Positions 1 through 7,501 of a stretch of 64,000 bases of DNA are shown piece by piece. Within the stretch, counting starts at the first letter, position 1. Each line of letters opens with the position of its first letter. The notes below the pieces were generated by a model, which ran no database searches, had not been told where the DNA came from, and was given only the letters and a program-made list of their open reading frames with translations. The position numbers and the translations under genes are program-made. Source of the stretch: Halomontanus rarus (lineage in GTDB: Archaea; Halobacteriota; Halobacteria; Halobacteriales; Natrialbaceae); the NCBI RefSeq assembly GCF_029338335.1, contig NZ_CP119796.1. One strand, 5' to 3'.

Positions 1-735
1 CATTCGTTTGCCCGGTGGCGCGGTTCGGCCGGCGATGAAGCCTGCGACGGGCGTCTCGACGTGCTCGTCGATGAACGCCGCGGCCTCCTCCTCGTCCTCG
101 CCGCCGATCTCGCCGCACATCACGATCGCCTTCGTATCGGGATCGTTCTCGAAGAGCTCGAGCGCGTCGACGAAGTCGGTGCCGATGATGGGGTCGCCGC
201 CGATGCCGATCGCGGTCGTCTGGCCGATGCCTCGGTTGGTGAGGCTGTCGACGACTTGGTAGGTCAGCGTACCCGAACGGGAGACGAGACCGACGTCGCC
301 CTCCGCGAAGATGTTACCCGGCAGGATGCCGAGTTTGGCCTCGCCGGGCGTGATCAGTCCGGGACAGTTCGGACCGATGAGTCGGGTGTCGGTCTCGGTC
401 AGGCGCTTGTTGACCCGGGCCATGTCCTGGGTCGGGACGCCCTCGGTGATCGCGACTGCCAGGTCGAGGTCGGTGTCGAGCGCCTCGAAGATGGCGTCGC
501 CGGCGAACGCCGGCGGGACGAAGATGACCGAGGCGTCGGCGTCTTCTTCCTCGACCGCTTCGTCGACCGTGTCGTAGACGGGCACGCCGTGGACTTCCTG
601 CCCGCCCTTGCCGGGGACCGCACCGGCGACGACGTTGGTGCCGTACTCGATCATCTGACCGGCGTGGAACTTGCCTTCGCCGCCGGTAATCCCCTGTACA
701 ACTACTCGGGTGTCGTCGTCGACGAGTACACTCAT
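1..735 (-). CDS. sucD: Succinyl-CoA synthetase alpha subunit (partial, C-terminus beyond window)
   Basis: With SucC this subunit interconverts succinyl-CoA and succinate in the TCA cycle, making a nucleoside triphosphate by substrate-level phosphorylation. 245 codons are visible. The N-terminal CoA-binding Rossmann region (VVVQGITGGEGKFH, about residues 11-24) and the block RLIGPNCPGLITPGEAKLGI (about 118-137) are typical of SucD. The frame reaches the left edge at PPGKRM; in known SucD proteins the phospho-histidine loop (GHAG) follows directly, so the catalytic histidine lies just outside the window. The usual length is about 290 residues. The ATG at 733-735 overlaps the sucC stop (TGA 732-734) by ATGA, so the two are translationally coupled. 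Confidence 0.95.
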   Translation of the reverse strand, partial: MSVLVDDDTRVVVQGITGGEGKFHAGQMIEYGTNVVAGAVPGKGGQEVHGVPVYDTVDEAVEEEDADASVIFVPPAFAGDAIFEALDTDLDLAVAITEGVPTQDMARVNKRLTETDTRLIGPNCPGLITPGEAKLGILPGNIFAEGDVGLVSRSGTLTYQVVDSLTNRGIGQTTAIGIGGDPIIGTDFVDALELFENDPDTKAIVMCGEIGGEDEEEAAAFIDEHVETPVAGFIAGRTAPPGKRM

Positions 736-1880
736 GCTTCCACCTCGTCAGCGTATTCGACGGCACGCTGGACCGCGTCCTCGAGGGTCTGTTCGACCGT
801 CACGAGGTCCTCGTTGAGAATCTCCATGCCTTCCTCCCAGTTCGTCCCAGCCAGTCGGACGACGACGGGTTTCGGAATCTCGTCGAACTGCCCTAGGGCC
901 TCGTTGATCCCCTTGGCGACCTCGTCGCCGCGTGTGATCCCGCCGAAGATGTTGAACACGACGCTGTCGACGTTCTCGTCGGAGAACACCATGTCCAGCG
1001 CGTTCGCGATCCGCTCGGCCTTCGCACCGCCACCGACATCGAGGAAGTTGGCGGGTTCGCCGCCGTAGTGGTCGACGAGGTCGAGCGTCGTCATCACGAG
1101 GCCGGCGCCGTTGCCGATGATACCGACGTTGCCCTCGAGGCGGACGTAGTCGAAGTCGTACTCGTCGGCCTTCTGCTCGAGCGCGTCGCCGCTGGCCGCT
1201 TCCTCTTCCATTTCAGCTAACTCGGGCTGGCGGAAGAGGGCGTCCTCGTCGATGTTCATCACGGCGTCGGCTGCGATGACCTCGCCGTCGCTGGTGACCA
1301 TCAGCGGGTTGATCTCCGCGTCGGAGCCGTCCCGGTCGTCCCAGAGCTGGTAGAGCGTCGTGAGGACGCTCGAGACGTCCCGCGCCAGCTCGCTGTCGAC
1401 ACCGGCATCGTAGACGGCCTTGCGGGCCTGGTAGGGGTGCATCCCGAAAGCGGGGTCGATGTGCTCTCGAGCGATCGCCTCGGGCGTCTCCTCGGCGACC
1501 TCCTCGATGTTGACGCCACCCTTCGTCGAGACCATGGCGACGGGTTTGCCCGCGCCCCGGTCCATCGTGACGCTGACGTAGAGTTCGTTGACGAAGTCGA
1601 CCGCCTCTTCGACGAGAACGCGGTCGACGTGGTAGCCCTTGAGATCCATCCCGAGGATGGAGTCGGCCGCCTCGCGCGCTTCGTCCTCGTTTTCGACGAG
1701 TTCGATTCCCCCGGCCTTTCCGCGGCCGCCGACCTGTACCTGCGCTTTGATCGCGACCGGATAGCCGATCTCCTCGGCTGCGGCCACAACGCCGTCGACG
1801 TCCGACGCGAGTTGTGAGTCCGGCGTCGGAATCCCGGCATCGGCGAAGACCTGCTTCGCCTGATACTCGTGGAGTTTCAT
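732..1880 (-). CDS. sucC: Succinyl-CoA synthetase beta subunit (ADP-forming type)
   Basis: This is the ATP-grasp subunit of succinyl-CoA synthetase. The protein starts MKLHEYQAKQVFADAGIPTP and has 382 residues, a normal family length. The nucleotide-binding stretch KAQVQVGGRGKAGG lies at about 45-58, and the C-terminal ligase region contains NGAGLVMTTLDLV, FLDVGGGA and NIFGGITRGD. The frame extends 99 codons upstream, but ATG 1880 is chosen because family similarity begins there and a TATA-like GGATTTAAG lies about 30 bases before it, which suggests a leaderless mRNA. sucC comes first in the operon and overlaps sucD by four bases. Nothing is unusual. Confidence 0.96.
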   Translation of the reverse strand: MKLHEYQAKQVFADAGIPTPDSQLASDVDGVVAAAEEIGYPVAIKAQVQVGGRGKAGGIELVENEDEAREAADSILGMDLKGYHVDRVLVEEAVDFVNELYVSVTMDRGAGKPVAMVSTKGGVNIEEVAEETPEAIAREHIDPAFGMHPYQARKAVYDAGVDSELARDVSSVLTTLYQLWDDRDGSDAEINPLMVTSDGEVIAADAVMNIDEDALFRQPELAEMEEEAASGDALEQKADEYDFDYVRLEGNVGIIGNGAGLVMTTLDLVDHYGGEPANFLDVGGGAKAERIANALDMVFSDENVDSVVFNIFGGITRGDEVAKGINEALGQFDEIPKPVVVRLAGTNWEEGMEILNEDLVTVEQTLEDAVQRAVEYADEVEA

Positions 1881-1908
1881 GTGCACTCGAAAGGCGGACT
1901 CCTCACCG

Positions 1909-1917
1909 CTTAAATCC
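1909..1917 (-). promoter_or_regulatory. TATA-like box of sucCD
   Basis: Read on the minus strand this is GGATTTAAG, 29-37 bases before the sucC ATG. That spacing is normal for a leaderless haloarchaeal transcript. A second AT-rich word (GATATATTAGC) lies near 1985-1997. Confidence 0.55.
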
Positions 1918-2008
1918 TGCAGTTTCGTTCGCCAAGCGTGATGCTTGTCGATCCAACGAACATCGCCTCCAGCCGTCTCTTTCTCGCTAATATATCCGAA
2001 AGGACCGA
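1918..2008. other. Spacer upstream of sucCD
   Basis: The interval between sucC and the next confident gene (1881-2240) holds the sucCD TATA-like box, an AT-rich word near 1990 and one doubtful 70-codon frame listed separately. I see no RNA gene or repeat here. Confidence 0.4.
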
Positions 2009-2221
2009 CTAAAATTTGACAAAGTGGCTTCGACGGCGGAAGAACCGGTTGCGATGCCGGTCGACGACGAGACGCCCCTCTTCGACGACATCTGCTCGAG
2101 TCGCGATCACGTTGCCGAGCGTGAACGGCGGTCGGAGCCGCGACGAGTCGACGGGTTTGCGAGCGGTCTCGCGGCATCTGGACGGCGGACCGACGAGGGT
2201 GGCGATCCGAATCTCGCGCAT
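2009..2221 (-). CDS. Doubtful small basic protein, 70 aa
   Basis: No family is recognised. The frame starts MREIRIATLVGPPSR 19 bases downstream of the HalOD1 stop and is rich in Arg, with a tail RNRFFRRRSHFVKF. In its favour, GATATAA at 2241-2247 (minus strand) sits 20-26 bases before the ATG, and most third positions are G or C. Against it, the very high Arg content is what random GC-rich frames look like here, and the codons also continue upstream out of the HalOD1 gene in another frame. It may be non-coding leader sequence. Confidence 0.25.
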   Translation of the reverse strand: MREIRIATLVGPPSRCRETARKPVDSSRLRPPFTLGNVIATRADVVEEGRLVVDRHRNRFFRRRSHFVKF

Positions 2222-2240
2222 GTCTCCGTCTCTCGGGAGG

Positions 2241-2552
2241 TTATATCGGTTCTGAACCCGGTTCTTGACCCGGATCCGGATCTGAGTCGACCAGCGACGA
2301 TTCGACCTCACCATCCACGAAGACCGTCCTCGAACTGTCGACCCGAATCGACAGCCCGGCGTACTCGAACGCGACCGATACGTCTCGAGCAGCGGTGAAC
2401 AACCGCTCGAGCGCATCGGAATCGATCGCGTGGTACAGCGGTTGCATCTCCGTAATCTCGTCGTTTCGAACTGCGGCAGCAGCTCGGACGACTGCTTCCG
2501 TGATCGAGCGATACTGATCGCCGTCGACTTCGAGTATGGGTTCCCGTGTCAT
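2241..2552 (-). CDS. HalOD1 output-domain protein
   Basis: This is a single-domain protein of 103 residues (MTREPILEVDGDQYRSITEAVV...). It has the pattern of the haloarchaeal output domain HalOD1: an N-terminal helix (SITEAVVRAAAAV), the core TEMQPLYHAIDSDALERLF and a closing strand VFVDG. The domain occurs alone or attached to response regulators and is thought to be a signalling output module; its biochemical role is unknown. The frame runs upstream to 2594, but that adds only a low-complexity leader, so ATG 2552 is used. The last 14 residues are a D/P/E-rich tail. Confidence 0.8.
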   Translation of the reverse strand: MTREPILEVDGDQYRSITEAVVRAAAAVRNDEITEMQPLYHAIDSDALERLFTAARDVSVAFEYAGLSIRVDSSRTVFVDGEVESSLVDSDPDPGQEPGSEPI

Positions 2553-2776
2553 CGTTTCGGCTCGCCCCCCAACGTCCGATCGAGCGACGGCCATCGCTCG
2601 TCTCCCCCAACTTTCGGACCGTCGATTCTTCGACGGTTGGAGACTGTGGCCGAGCGGTGAGCCCGATCAAATCACAAAACTGGGTGACAGTCTACTGACC
2701 GTACGCGATCCAATGGGGTACCAGTTTCCGTTAACCAGTTAATGCCTTTAAGAGGTGTCCCGGAGCTCTGCGGGGC

Positions 2777-3439
2777 TTACCGGAATGACTGGAGTACGGT
2801 GTTCTCGATGAGCGTCCGTTCCGCCCGGCGTAGACGGCCGCTGATCGCCGCTGGCGTGACGTCGAACGTCGCCGCCAGCTCCTCGGTCGATATTGAGCGT
2901 GGCTCGTCGAAGTAGCCGTTCGCTGCCGCGACGGCGAGCGTCTCTCGTTGTTTTTCCGTCAGTTCGTAGGCCTGCTCTCGGGTGTGTTCCTGAATCGAAA
3001 AGATCCGTCGCAAGTCGAATCCGAGTTCGGTTTCCTCGCAGATCGCGTGAAACGTCTCGACGTGTGTGCGATCGGTAAACCGAAACTCGAACCACCACTC
3101 GTCCCCGTCGTCTCGGTCCATCCCGTGTCCCTCGGTCAGCATGGCGTCCGTCCGCTGAACGCAGTCGATGAACCCGGTCACGAGTTCGTCCCACTCGACC
3201 CTGTAGAGCCCACCCTCGTCGACGGTGTCGATACGGGTGATCGAGGCGATCTCCGGTTCGTCCTCGACGACCGTCTCGAACCGCTCAAGATTCGATCCCC
3301 ACACCCAGAAGTACGGCATGATGTCGTGTCTCGACGGGACGACCCGTTCGAACTCGATCCGCTCGATCGCGTCGACCTGCAGTGCGTCGCCGAGAACGAA
3401 AGATCCGGAGGGAACACTGAAGGTCGCGAAGACGCTCAT
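2777..3439 (-). CDS. Bat-like HTH transcriptional regulator (bacterio-opsin activator family)
   Basis: The 220-residue protein starts MSVFATFSVPSGSFVLGDAL. It has the two-part layout of haloarchaeal Bat-like regulators: an N-terminal sensory region of about 150 residues and a C-terminal HTH_10 domain. The HTH block reads LTEKQRETLAVAAANGYFDEPR followed by ISTEELAATFDVTPAAISGRLRRAER, which is the characteristic recognition region. No GAF or PAS domain precedes it, so this is the short form. The frame is open 80 codons further upstream without family-like sequence. The target genes cannot be told from sequence. Confidence 0.87.
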   Translation of the reverse strand: MSVFATFSVPSGSFVLGDALQVDAIERIEFERVVPSRHDIMPYFWVWGSNLERFETVVEDEPEIASITRIDTVDEGGLYRVEWDELVTGFIDCVQRTDAMLTEGHGMDRDDGDEWWFEFRFTDRTHVETFHAICEETELGFDLRRIFSIQEHTREQAYELTEKQRETLAVAAANGYFDEPRSISTEELAATFDVTPAAISGRLRRAERTLIENTVLQSFR

Positions 3440-3700
3440 GCGTGTTCGTTCGACGTGGATCGGTTTAGTCTGCAACCCAACACTGTTAGTTCGGATTCCA
3501 GCCTCGTCGGACGACGCACGATAGACGTCACACGAAGCTGTGACTCGAGTTCGATCGCCGACCGGCACCTCGCGTATCGGAGGACTGTCGTCGACCGTGT
3601 TTGTAGTTGGTGGGGAAAGTGGACCGCTCGAGGTCAGGCGTTCGGTCTCCAGTATTTGGGAACGGGTTTCCAGTCCCACGGTCCGGGGGCGTGCCGATCG

Positions 3701-4090
3701 TCAATCGCCGTCGGTTTCCCGCCAGTCGGCGGTCGGAACTGGCTCCTCGACGCGCTCGGTTTCGAGCGCCATCGAGAGAAACGGCTCGAGTTCGTCCAGT
3801 CGGCCGGTAGCGGTGACCCGGTCGCGTTCTCGGTCGTACGCCACGAGACCCGCGTCTGCGAGCACCGGAACGTGATTGTGATAGAGGGAGCGGGAGATCT
3901 CGTCGACTACCGTCGGCGAGAGGTTCGTAATCGTGGTGTCGTGTTCGCGGACGGCGACCTCGTCGGCCAGATCGGCGAGCGACAGCGTCTTCCGGTGATC
4001 GGCGAGGACGGCGAGCGTCGTCCGGCGGCGACGAGTATCCAGAATCGAAAAGACCGCGTCGAGTTCGAGTGGCGGGGAGTTGACGTCCAT
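3701..4090 (-). CDS. Winged-helix protein, DUF7344-like
   Basis: The 129-residue protein (MDVNSPPLELDAVFSILDTRRRRTTL...) has the pattern of a haloarchaeal winged-helix regulator: helix DAVFSILDTRRRRTTLAVL, then LSLADLADEVA, then ISRSLYHNHVPVLADAGLVAYD, where the wing follows the recognition helix. This matches the family labelled DUF7344, by my reading only. It probably binds DNA. A GTG two codons upstream (4094-4096) is an alternative start. The 261-bp gap to the Bat-like gene has no convincing ORF. Confidence 0.75.
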   Translation of the reverse strand: MDVNSPPLELDAVFSILDTRRRRTTLAVLADHRKTLSLADLADEVAVREHDTTITNLSPTVVDEISRSLYHNHVPVLADAGLVAYDRERDRVTATGRLDELEPFLSMALETERVEEPVPTADWRETDGD

Positions 4091-4293
4091 TAGCACTCCT
4101 ATCGCGAGACCGAAGGATTACTGGCGGGCTTGTACTATCAGCACTTTAAGTACGGTCGCCGCTCGACGGTAATTCGTTCCGCGACCATCGTGTCCCGATC
4201 TCGCTGCTCTGAGCGATTCCTGCCGTCCCTACGACAGAAGTCTATCCGAATCCAGAGTTGTAGGTACGCCTCGAGCGTGCGTTCGCGGTAAAA

Positions 4294-4315
4294 TGCTCCG
4301 TCTGGGATTTGAACC
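4294..4315 (-). repeat. Direct repeat of the tRNA-Glu 3' end (att-like scar)
   Basis: These 22 bases are identical to 4396-4417, the 3' end of tRNA-Glu from the T loop through the acceptor stem and discriminator base. The copy lies 80 bp beyond the 3' end of the intact gene in the same orientation. The identity stops inside the 5' half of the T stem. A truncated tRNA 3' end downstream of an intact tRNA is the usual footprint of tyrosine-recombinase integration. No integrase or element genes remain between the copies; the spacer contains a 10-bp palindrome GATTTAAATC at 4340-4349. Confidence 0.7.
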
Positions 4316-4395
4316 ACGGTCGCAGCCAAGCTGCTCCCTGATTTAAATCCTATACCGTGCGCCTCCTCTTTACTCACTTCGTTCGGTCAGAAGAG

Positions 4396-4470
4396 TGCTC
4401 CGTCTGGGATTTGAACCCAGGTCATCGGCTCGAAAGGCCGAAATGATTGGCCGGACTACACCAACGGAGC
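4396..4470 (-). tRNA. tRNA-Glu (anticodon UUC)
   Basis: The 75-nt gene folds as a standard cloverleaf. Acceptor GCTCCGT pairs with ACGGAGC, anticodon stem TCGGC/GCCGA encloses loop CTTTCGA with anticodon TTC, and T stem CTGGG/CCCAG encloses TTCAAAT. The discriminator is A and no CCA is encoded. A T-rich word (TTTTTTACTAG on the minus strand, about 4497-4508) lies roughly 30 bases upstream and could be the TATA box. The 3' end is duplicated at 4294-4315. Confidence 0.97.
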
Positions 4471-4612
4471 GTTCGACAACCTGTGGTTACCCGGGGCTAG
4501 TAAAAAACGTTCCGTTCCGAGCGTGGAGTGGTACGCGTTCACTCACACCTCTCTCGAGACCCGCCATCGCCGGCTTCTCAACGTTTTTCCACCTCGAGCG
4601 TGATCACTACCC

Positions 4613-5356
4613 ATGAAATACGTCCGATTCCGCGATCCGGCCGGCGCGACGCGACGGGGAACGCTCGAGGGTGGCCAGGTCCACTTCGCGAACGAGAGCT
4701 ACGAATTCGAGTCTGAAGACAACGAAATCGACGTTCTCCCGCCGTGCGAGCCGTCGAAGATCGTCTGCATCGGTCGCAACTACGCCGACCACGCGGCCGA
4801 GATGGACAACGACGTCCCCGACCGGCCGCTCCTCTTTTTGAAACCGCCGAACACGCTCGCGGGTCACGGCGATACGATTACCGCGCCCGCGGGCAAGGAC
4901 CGGATCGACTACGAGGCCGAACTCGGCGTCGTCATCGGCGAGCAGTGTCGTCACGTCCCCGAGGCGAAGGTGATGGACGTCGTCGAGGGATTCACGTGCG
5001 TGAACGACGTCTCGAACCGGGACGATCAGCGCCAGGAACAGAACTGGGTCCGCGGGAAGGCGTTCGACGGCTCCGCGCCGATCGGCCCAGTGCTCGCGAC
5101 GCCGGAGGAAGTCCCCGCGGACGCGACCGTCGAGTCGCGGGTCAACGGCGAGACGAAACAGCGGGGGTCGCGCTCCCAGCTCATCTTCTCGATCCCGGAG
5201 CTGATCGCCGAGATTACGACCTACCTCTCCCTCGAGGCAGGCGACGTCATCGCGACCGGCACGCCGGAGGGCGTCGGCCCGCTCGAGGACGGCGACGAGG
5301 TCGAGATCGAGGTCGAGGGTGTTGGAACCCTCTCGCACTCGGTTCGGATTCCCTGA
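4613..5356 (+). CDS. Fumarylacetoacetate hydrolase-family protein
   Basis: The 247-residue protein has the FAH fold found in fumarylpyruvate hydrolases, acylpyruvases and 2-hydroxyhepta-2,4-diene-1,7-dioate isomerases. Seen motifs are IVCIGRNYADHAAEM (about 50-64), LLFLKPPNT (73-81), the metal-binding DYEAELGVVIGE (99-110), VNDVSNRD with a further acidic ligand (130-137), KAFDGSAPIGP and the C-terminal VIATGTPEGVGPL. All expected acidic metal ligands are present, so it should be active. The exact substrate cannot be deduced; the neighbours give no pathway clue. Confidence 0.88.
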   Translation: MKYVRFRDPAGATRRGTLEGGQVHFANESYEFESEDNEIDVLPPCEPSKIVCIGRNYADHAAEMDNDVPDRPLLFLKPPNTLAGHGDTITAPAGKDRIDYEAELGVVIGEQCRHVPEAKVMDVVEGFTCVNDVSNRDDQRQEQNWVRGKAFDGSAPIGPVLATPEEVPADATVESRVNGETKQRGSRSQLIFSIPELIAEITTYLSLEAGDVIATGTPEGVGPLEDGDEVEIEVEGVGTLSHSVRIP

Positions 5357-5453
5357 CGTCCACGGTTCGGGCCCGAACCGAGACTCGACCGCAGCGTCGG
5401 CCCCGAGTGCCGCGAGGCCAACGTTTTTCGGCTCCCTCCGCAAACAGCCGATC

Positions 5454-6161
5454 ATGACCGTCCGACACGGCCCGATAACGATGGATTGGCTCGGCTACGC
5501 GACCGCTCGCCTCGAGAGTCAGACCGGCACGGTAGTCTACGTGGACCCCGGCCGATACGGCGTGCTCGACGACTACGACGCCCAGGACGGGGACCTGGTC
5601 CTCGTAACACACGATCACCACTACGATTCCGACGGGATTCGCCGCGTCGCCAGTGACGACGCGCTCGTGGTCGTCTACGAGGAAGTCGACGCGGATCGGA
5701 TCGATCGCGACGTCGAGACGCCCGAAGACCTCCCCTACACCGTCGAACGCGTCGGGCAGGACGAGGCCTTCGCCGCCGGCCCGATCGATCTCTTCACCAC
5801 GCCCGCACACAACCTCCCCGACGGCCCGAACGTCCGGGACGACGGCGAACCGATCCACCCCGAGGGCTTCGGCTGTGGCTACGGCGTCACCATGGACGGC
5901 GTCTCGATCTTCTGGCCGGGAGACTCGGACGTCCTCGAGTATCACGAGGGGATGGACGTCGACTTCCTCCTGCCCTCGATCGCCCAGAACTTCACGATGG
6001 ATCGCCACGACGCGGCCGACCTCGCCGAGACGCTCGAGCCCGACGTCGTCGTTCCGATCCACTACGACACCTTCCCGGATCTGGAGGCCGACGAGGAGGC
6101 GTTCGCCGTCGACGTCGCGAAACGAGGGATTCCGGTCGCGCTCGAGACGCCCGAGCAGTGA
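5454..6161 (+). CDS. Metallo-beta-lactamase-fold hydrolase with altered metal motif
   Basis: The 235-residue protein resembles the Lactamase_B_3 / UPF0173-like branch of the MBL superfamily. The first metal motif, at about residues 52-58, reads THDHHYD followed by SDGI. The usual form in this branch is HxHYDH, so one His is inserted and the final His is Ser. Later motifs are normal: TTPAHN, IFWPGDSDV and VVPIHYDTFPD. ATG 5454 is used because the 45 upstream codons overlap the end of the FAH gene and look non-coding. The substrate is unknown. Confidence 0.8.
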   Translation: MTVRHGPITMDWLGYATARLESQTGTVVYVDPGRYGVLDDYDAQDGDLVLVTHDHHYDSDGIRRVASDDALVVVYEEVDADRIDRDVETPEDLPYTVERVGQDEAFAAGPIDLFTTPAHNLPDGPNVRDDGEPIHPEGFGCGYGVTMDGVSIFWPGDSDVLEYHEGMDVDFLLPSIAQNFTMDRHDAADLAETLEPDVVVPIHYDTFPDLEADEEAFAVDVAKRGIPVALETPEQ

Positions 6162-6327
6162 GTTCGGTTGCTTTCGATACGGTCGACTGAGACGGTTTGC
6201 TGTACCGATGTACCGGTACAACCGCAGTCGGTCGTGATTGCACCGGGACTGATTCACATTTACAGGAAACCGTCTGAGACGTCTCGATGGCGAAAGTATT
6301 AGTTGTCCCGTTGTCGTTTCATTAGAT

Positions 6328-7500
6328 ATGGATAGCCGTCACCGGCCGGGATCCGGATCGTCTTACTGCCCGAACTGTGGCGAGGAGCTGTCTCCGTCGG
6401 CGAACTTCTGTCCGGACTGCGGTACCAGTCGTGAGACCGGCTCTCAGCTCGGTACTCGTAATCGTACTCGGTCGAGATCCGATCGTGACGGACTCGAGTT
6501 CCGCGTGACGAAGGCCATCGAGGACGGCTGGGAGGTCGAACACGACTTCGGCGATCGCATCGTGTTGATTCGGCGCTCGTTCGGCTCGACGGGAATGCAC
6601 ATCCTCATTGGGTTCTTTACGATCTGGTGGACGATGGGGATCGGAAACGCACTCTACGCGGCCTACTGCTATTACAGCAACGCTGAACGGCGGGTGCTGT
6701 GGGCGGATCAGTCGAATCGGTCGAACGAACCGGCGGTCAGAGCCGGGAACTCCGCGCACGATACCGTCGAATCCAGTTCGTCGGGAAATCTCGGAACGAC
6801 GATCCTCCTCTGGTTGGGTGCGCTGATCATGGTGGCAGCCGCACAGACGAGTGCCACGATTCTCTGGACCGTCATCTTCGGTGCTGTCGCCATCATACTC
6901 GCGCTCTCCGGAACCAGTTCCCTGTCGCCGGTTCGACGCCGCCTCGAGAAACGCCAGTCGATAACCGACAACGGGTGGACGCGTTCGGTTCGCGAACGAT
7001 CCGTCGTCAATCCCGACGAGACCTGTGCGGCCTGCGCCGGCCACGTCGGCCGCGGTGTCGAGCGGACCTACAGCACGGAGTTCGCCGTCCTCGGTGTTCC
7101 GTTGACGACGGACGAACGCGGGACCAACTACTACTGTCGCCGGTGTGCGAACGGTGAGGTTCCGATGGCGAAACCGGATCCGGACTCGGACTCGGACTCG
7201 GACTCTGAATTAGAATCAGAATCAGAATCAGACACGGATTCGGAGTCCCGTTCGAAGCAGGCACACGAGTCAGACCTGCAGTCGGATCGGGACTCGAACC
7301 GAGACCGACCCGAACGTTCGGACGGGGATAGAGACGAGAAACAGGAGCAGAAGCGATCTCAACACGCCGATCAGAACCAGACGGAAGACGACATCGACAC
7401 CTCGGTCGATCACGAACGTACGTCCGCCAGCCACGGTTCCGATCACGATCACGACCACGACCGCGAACAGGAACACGAACGCAATACCGAACTCAGCTAG
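6328..7500 (+). CDS. Zinc-ribbon membrane protein with acidic repeat tail
   Basis: No precise family is recognised. The 390-residue protein starts with a double-Cys zinc ribbon (CPNCGEE...FCPDCG, Cys 14, 17, 28, 31). Hydrophobic stretches follow near residues 91-118 (GMHILIGFFTIWWTMGIGNALYAAY) and 155-192 (two adjacent helices). A second four-Cys group (CAACAGHVGRG...YYCRRC) lies near 233-276. The last 105 residues are low complexity: a D/S then E/S run encoded by tandem hexanucleotides, and a D/H-rich end (DHDHDHDREQEHE) that could bind metal. The gene ends one base before the convergent top6A. Confidence 0.75.
   Translation: MDSRHRPGSGSSYCPNCGEELSPSANFCPDCGTSRETGSQLGTRNRTRSRSDRDGLEFRVTKAIEDGWEVEHDFGDRIVLIRRSFGSTGMHILIGFFTIWWTMGIGNALYAAYCYYSNAERRVLWADQSNRSNEPAVRAGNSAHDTVESSSSGNLGTTILLWLGALIMVAAAQTSATILWTVIFGAVAIILALSGTSSLSPVRRRLEKRQSITDNGWTRSVRERSVVNPDETCAACAGHVGRGVERTYSTEFAVLGVPLTTDERGTNYYCRRCANGEVPMAKPDPDSDSDSDSELESESESDTDSESRSKQAHESDLQSDRDSNRDRPERSDGDRDEKQEQKRSQHADQNQTEDDIDTSVDHERTSASHGSDHDHDHDREQEHERNTELS
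7183..7230 (+). repeat. In-frame hexanucleotide tandem repeats
   Basis: Four hexamers GACTCG/T (7183-7206, encoding DS repeats) are followed by four hexamers GAATTA/CA (7207-7230, encoding EL/ES repeats). Loss or gain of units keeps the reading frame and only changes tail length. Confidence 0.85.
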
Positions 7501-7501
7501 C

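Noticed and set aside
4138..4377. Minus-strand frame MSKEEAHGIGFKSGSS... of 79 codons
   Set aside because: It reads through the duplicated tRNA-Glu 3' end at 4294-4315. Peptides of this kind come from tRNA-like DNA and are not proteins.
4395..4616. Plus-strand frame MLRLGFEPRSSARKAEM... of 73 codons
   Set aside because: It is the antisense of tRNA-Glu itself.
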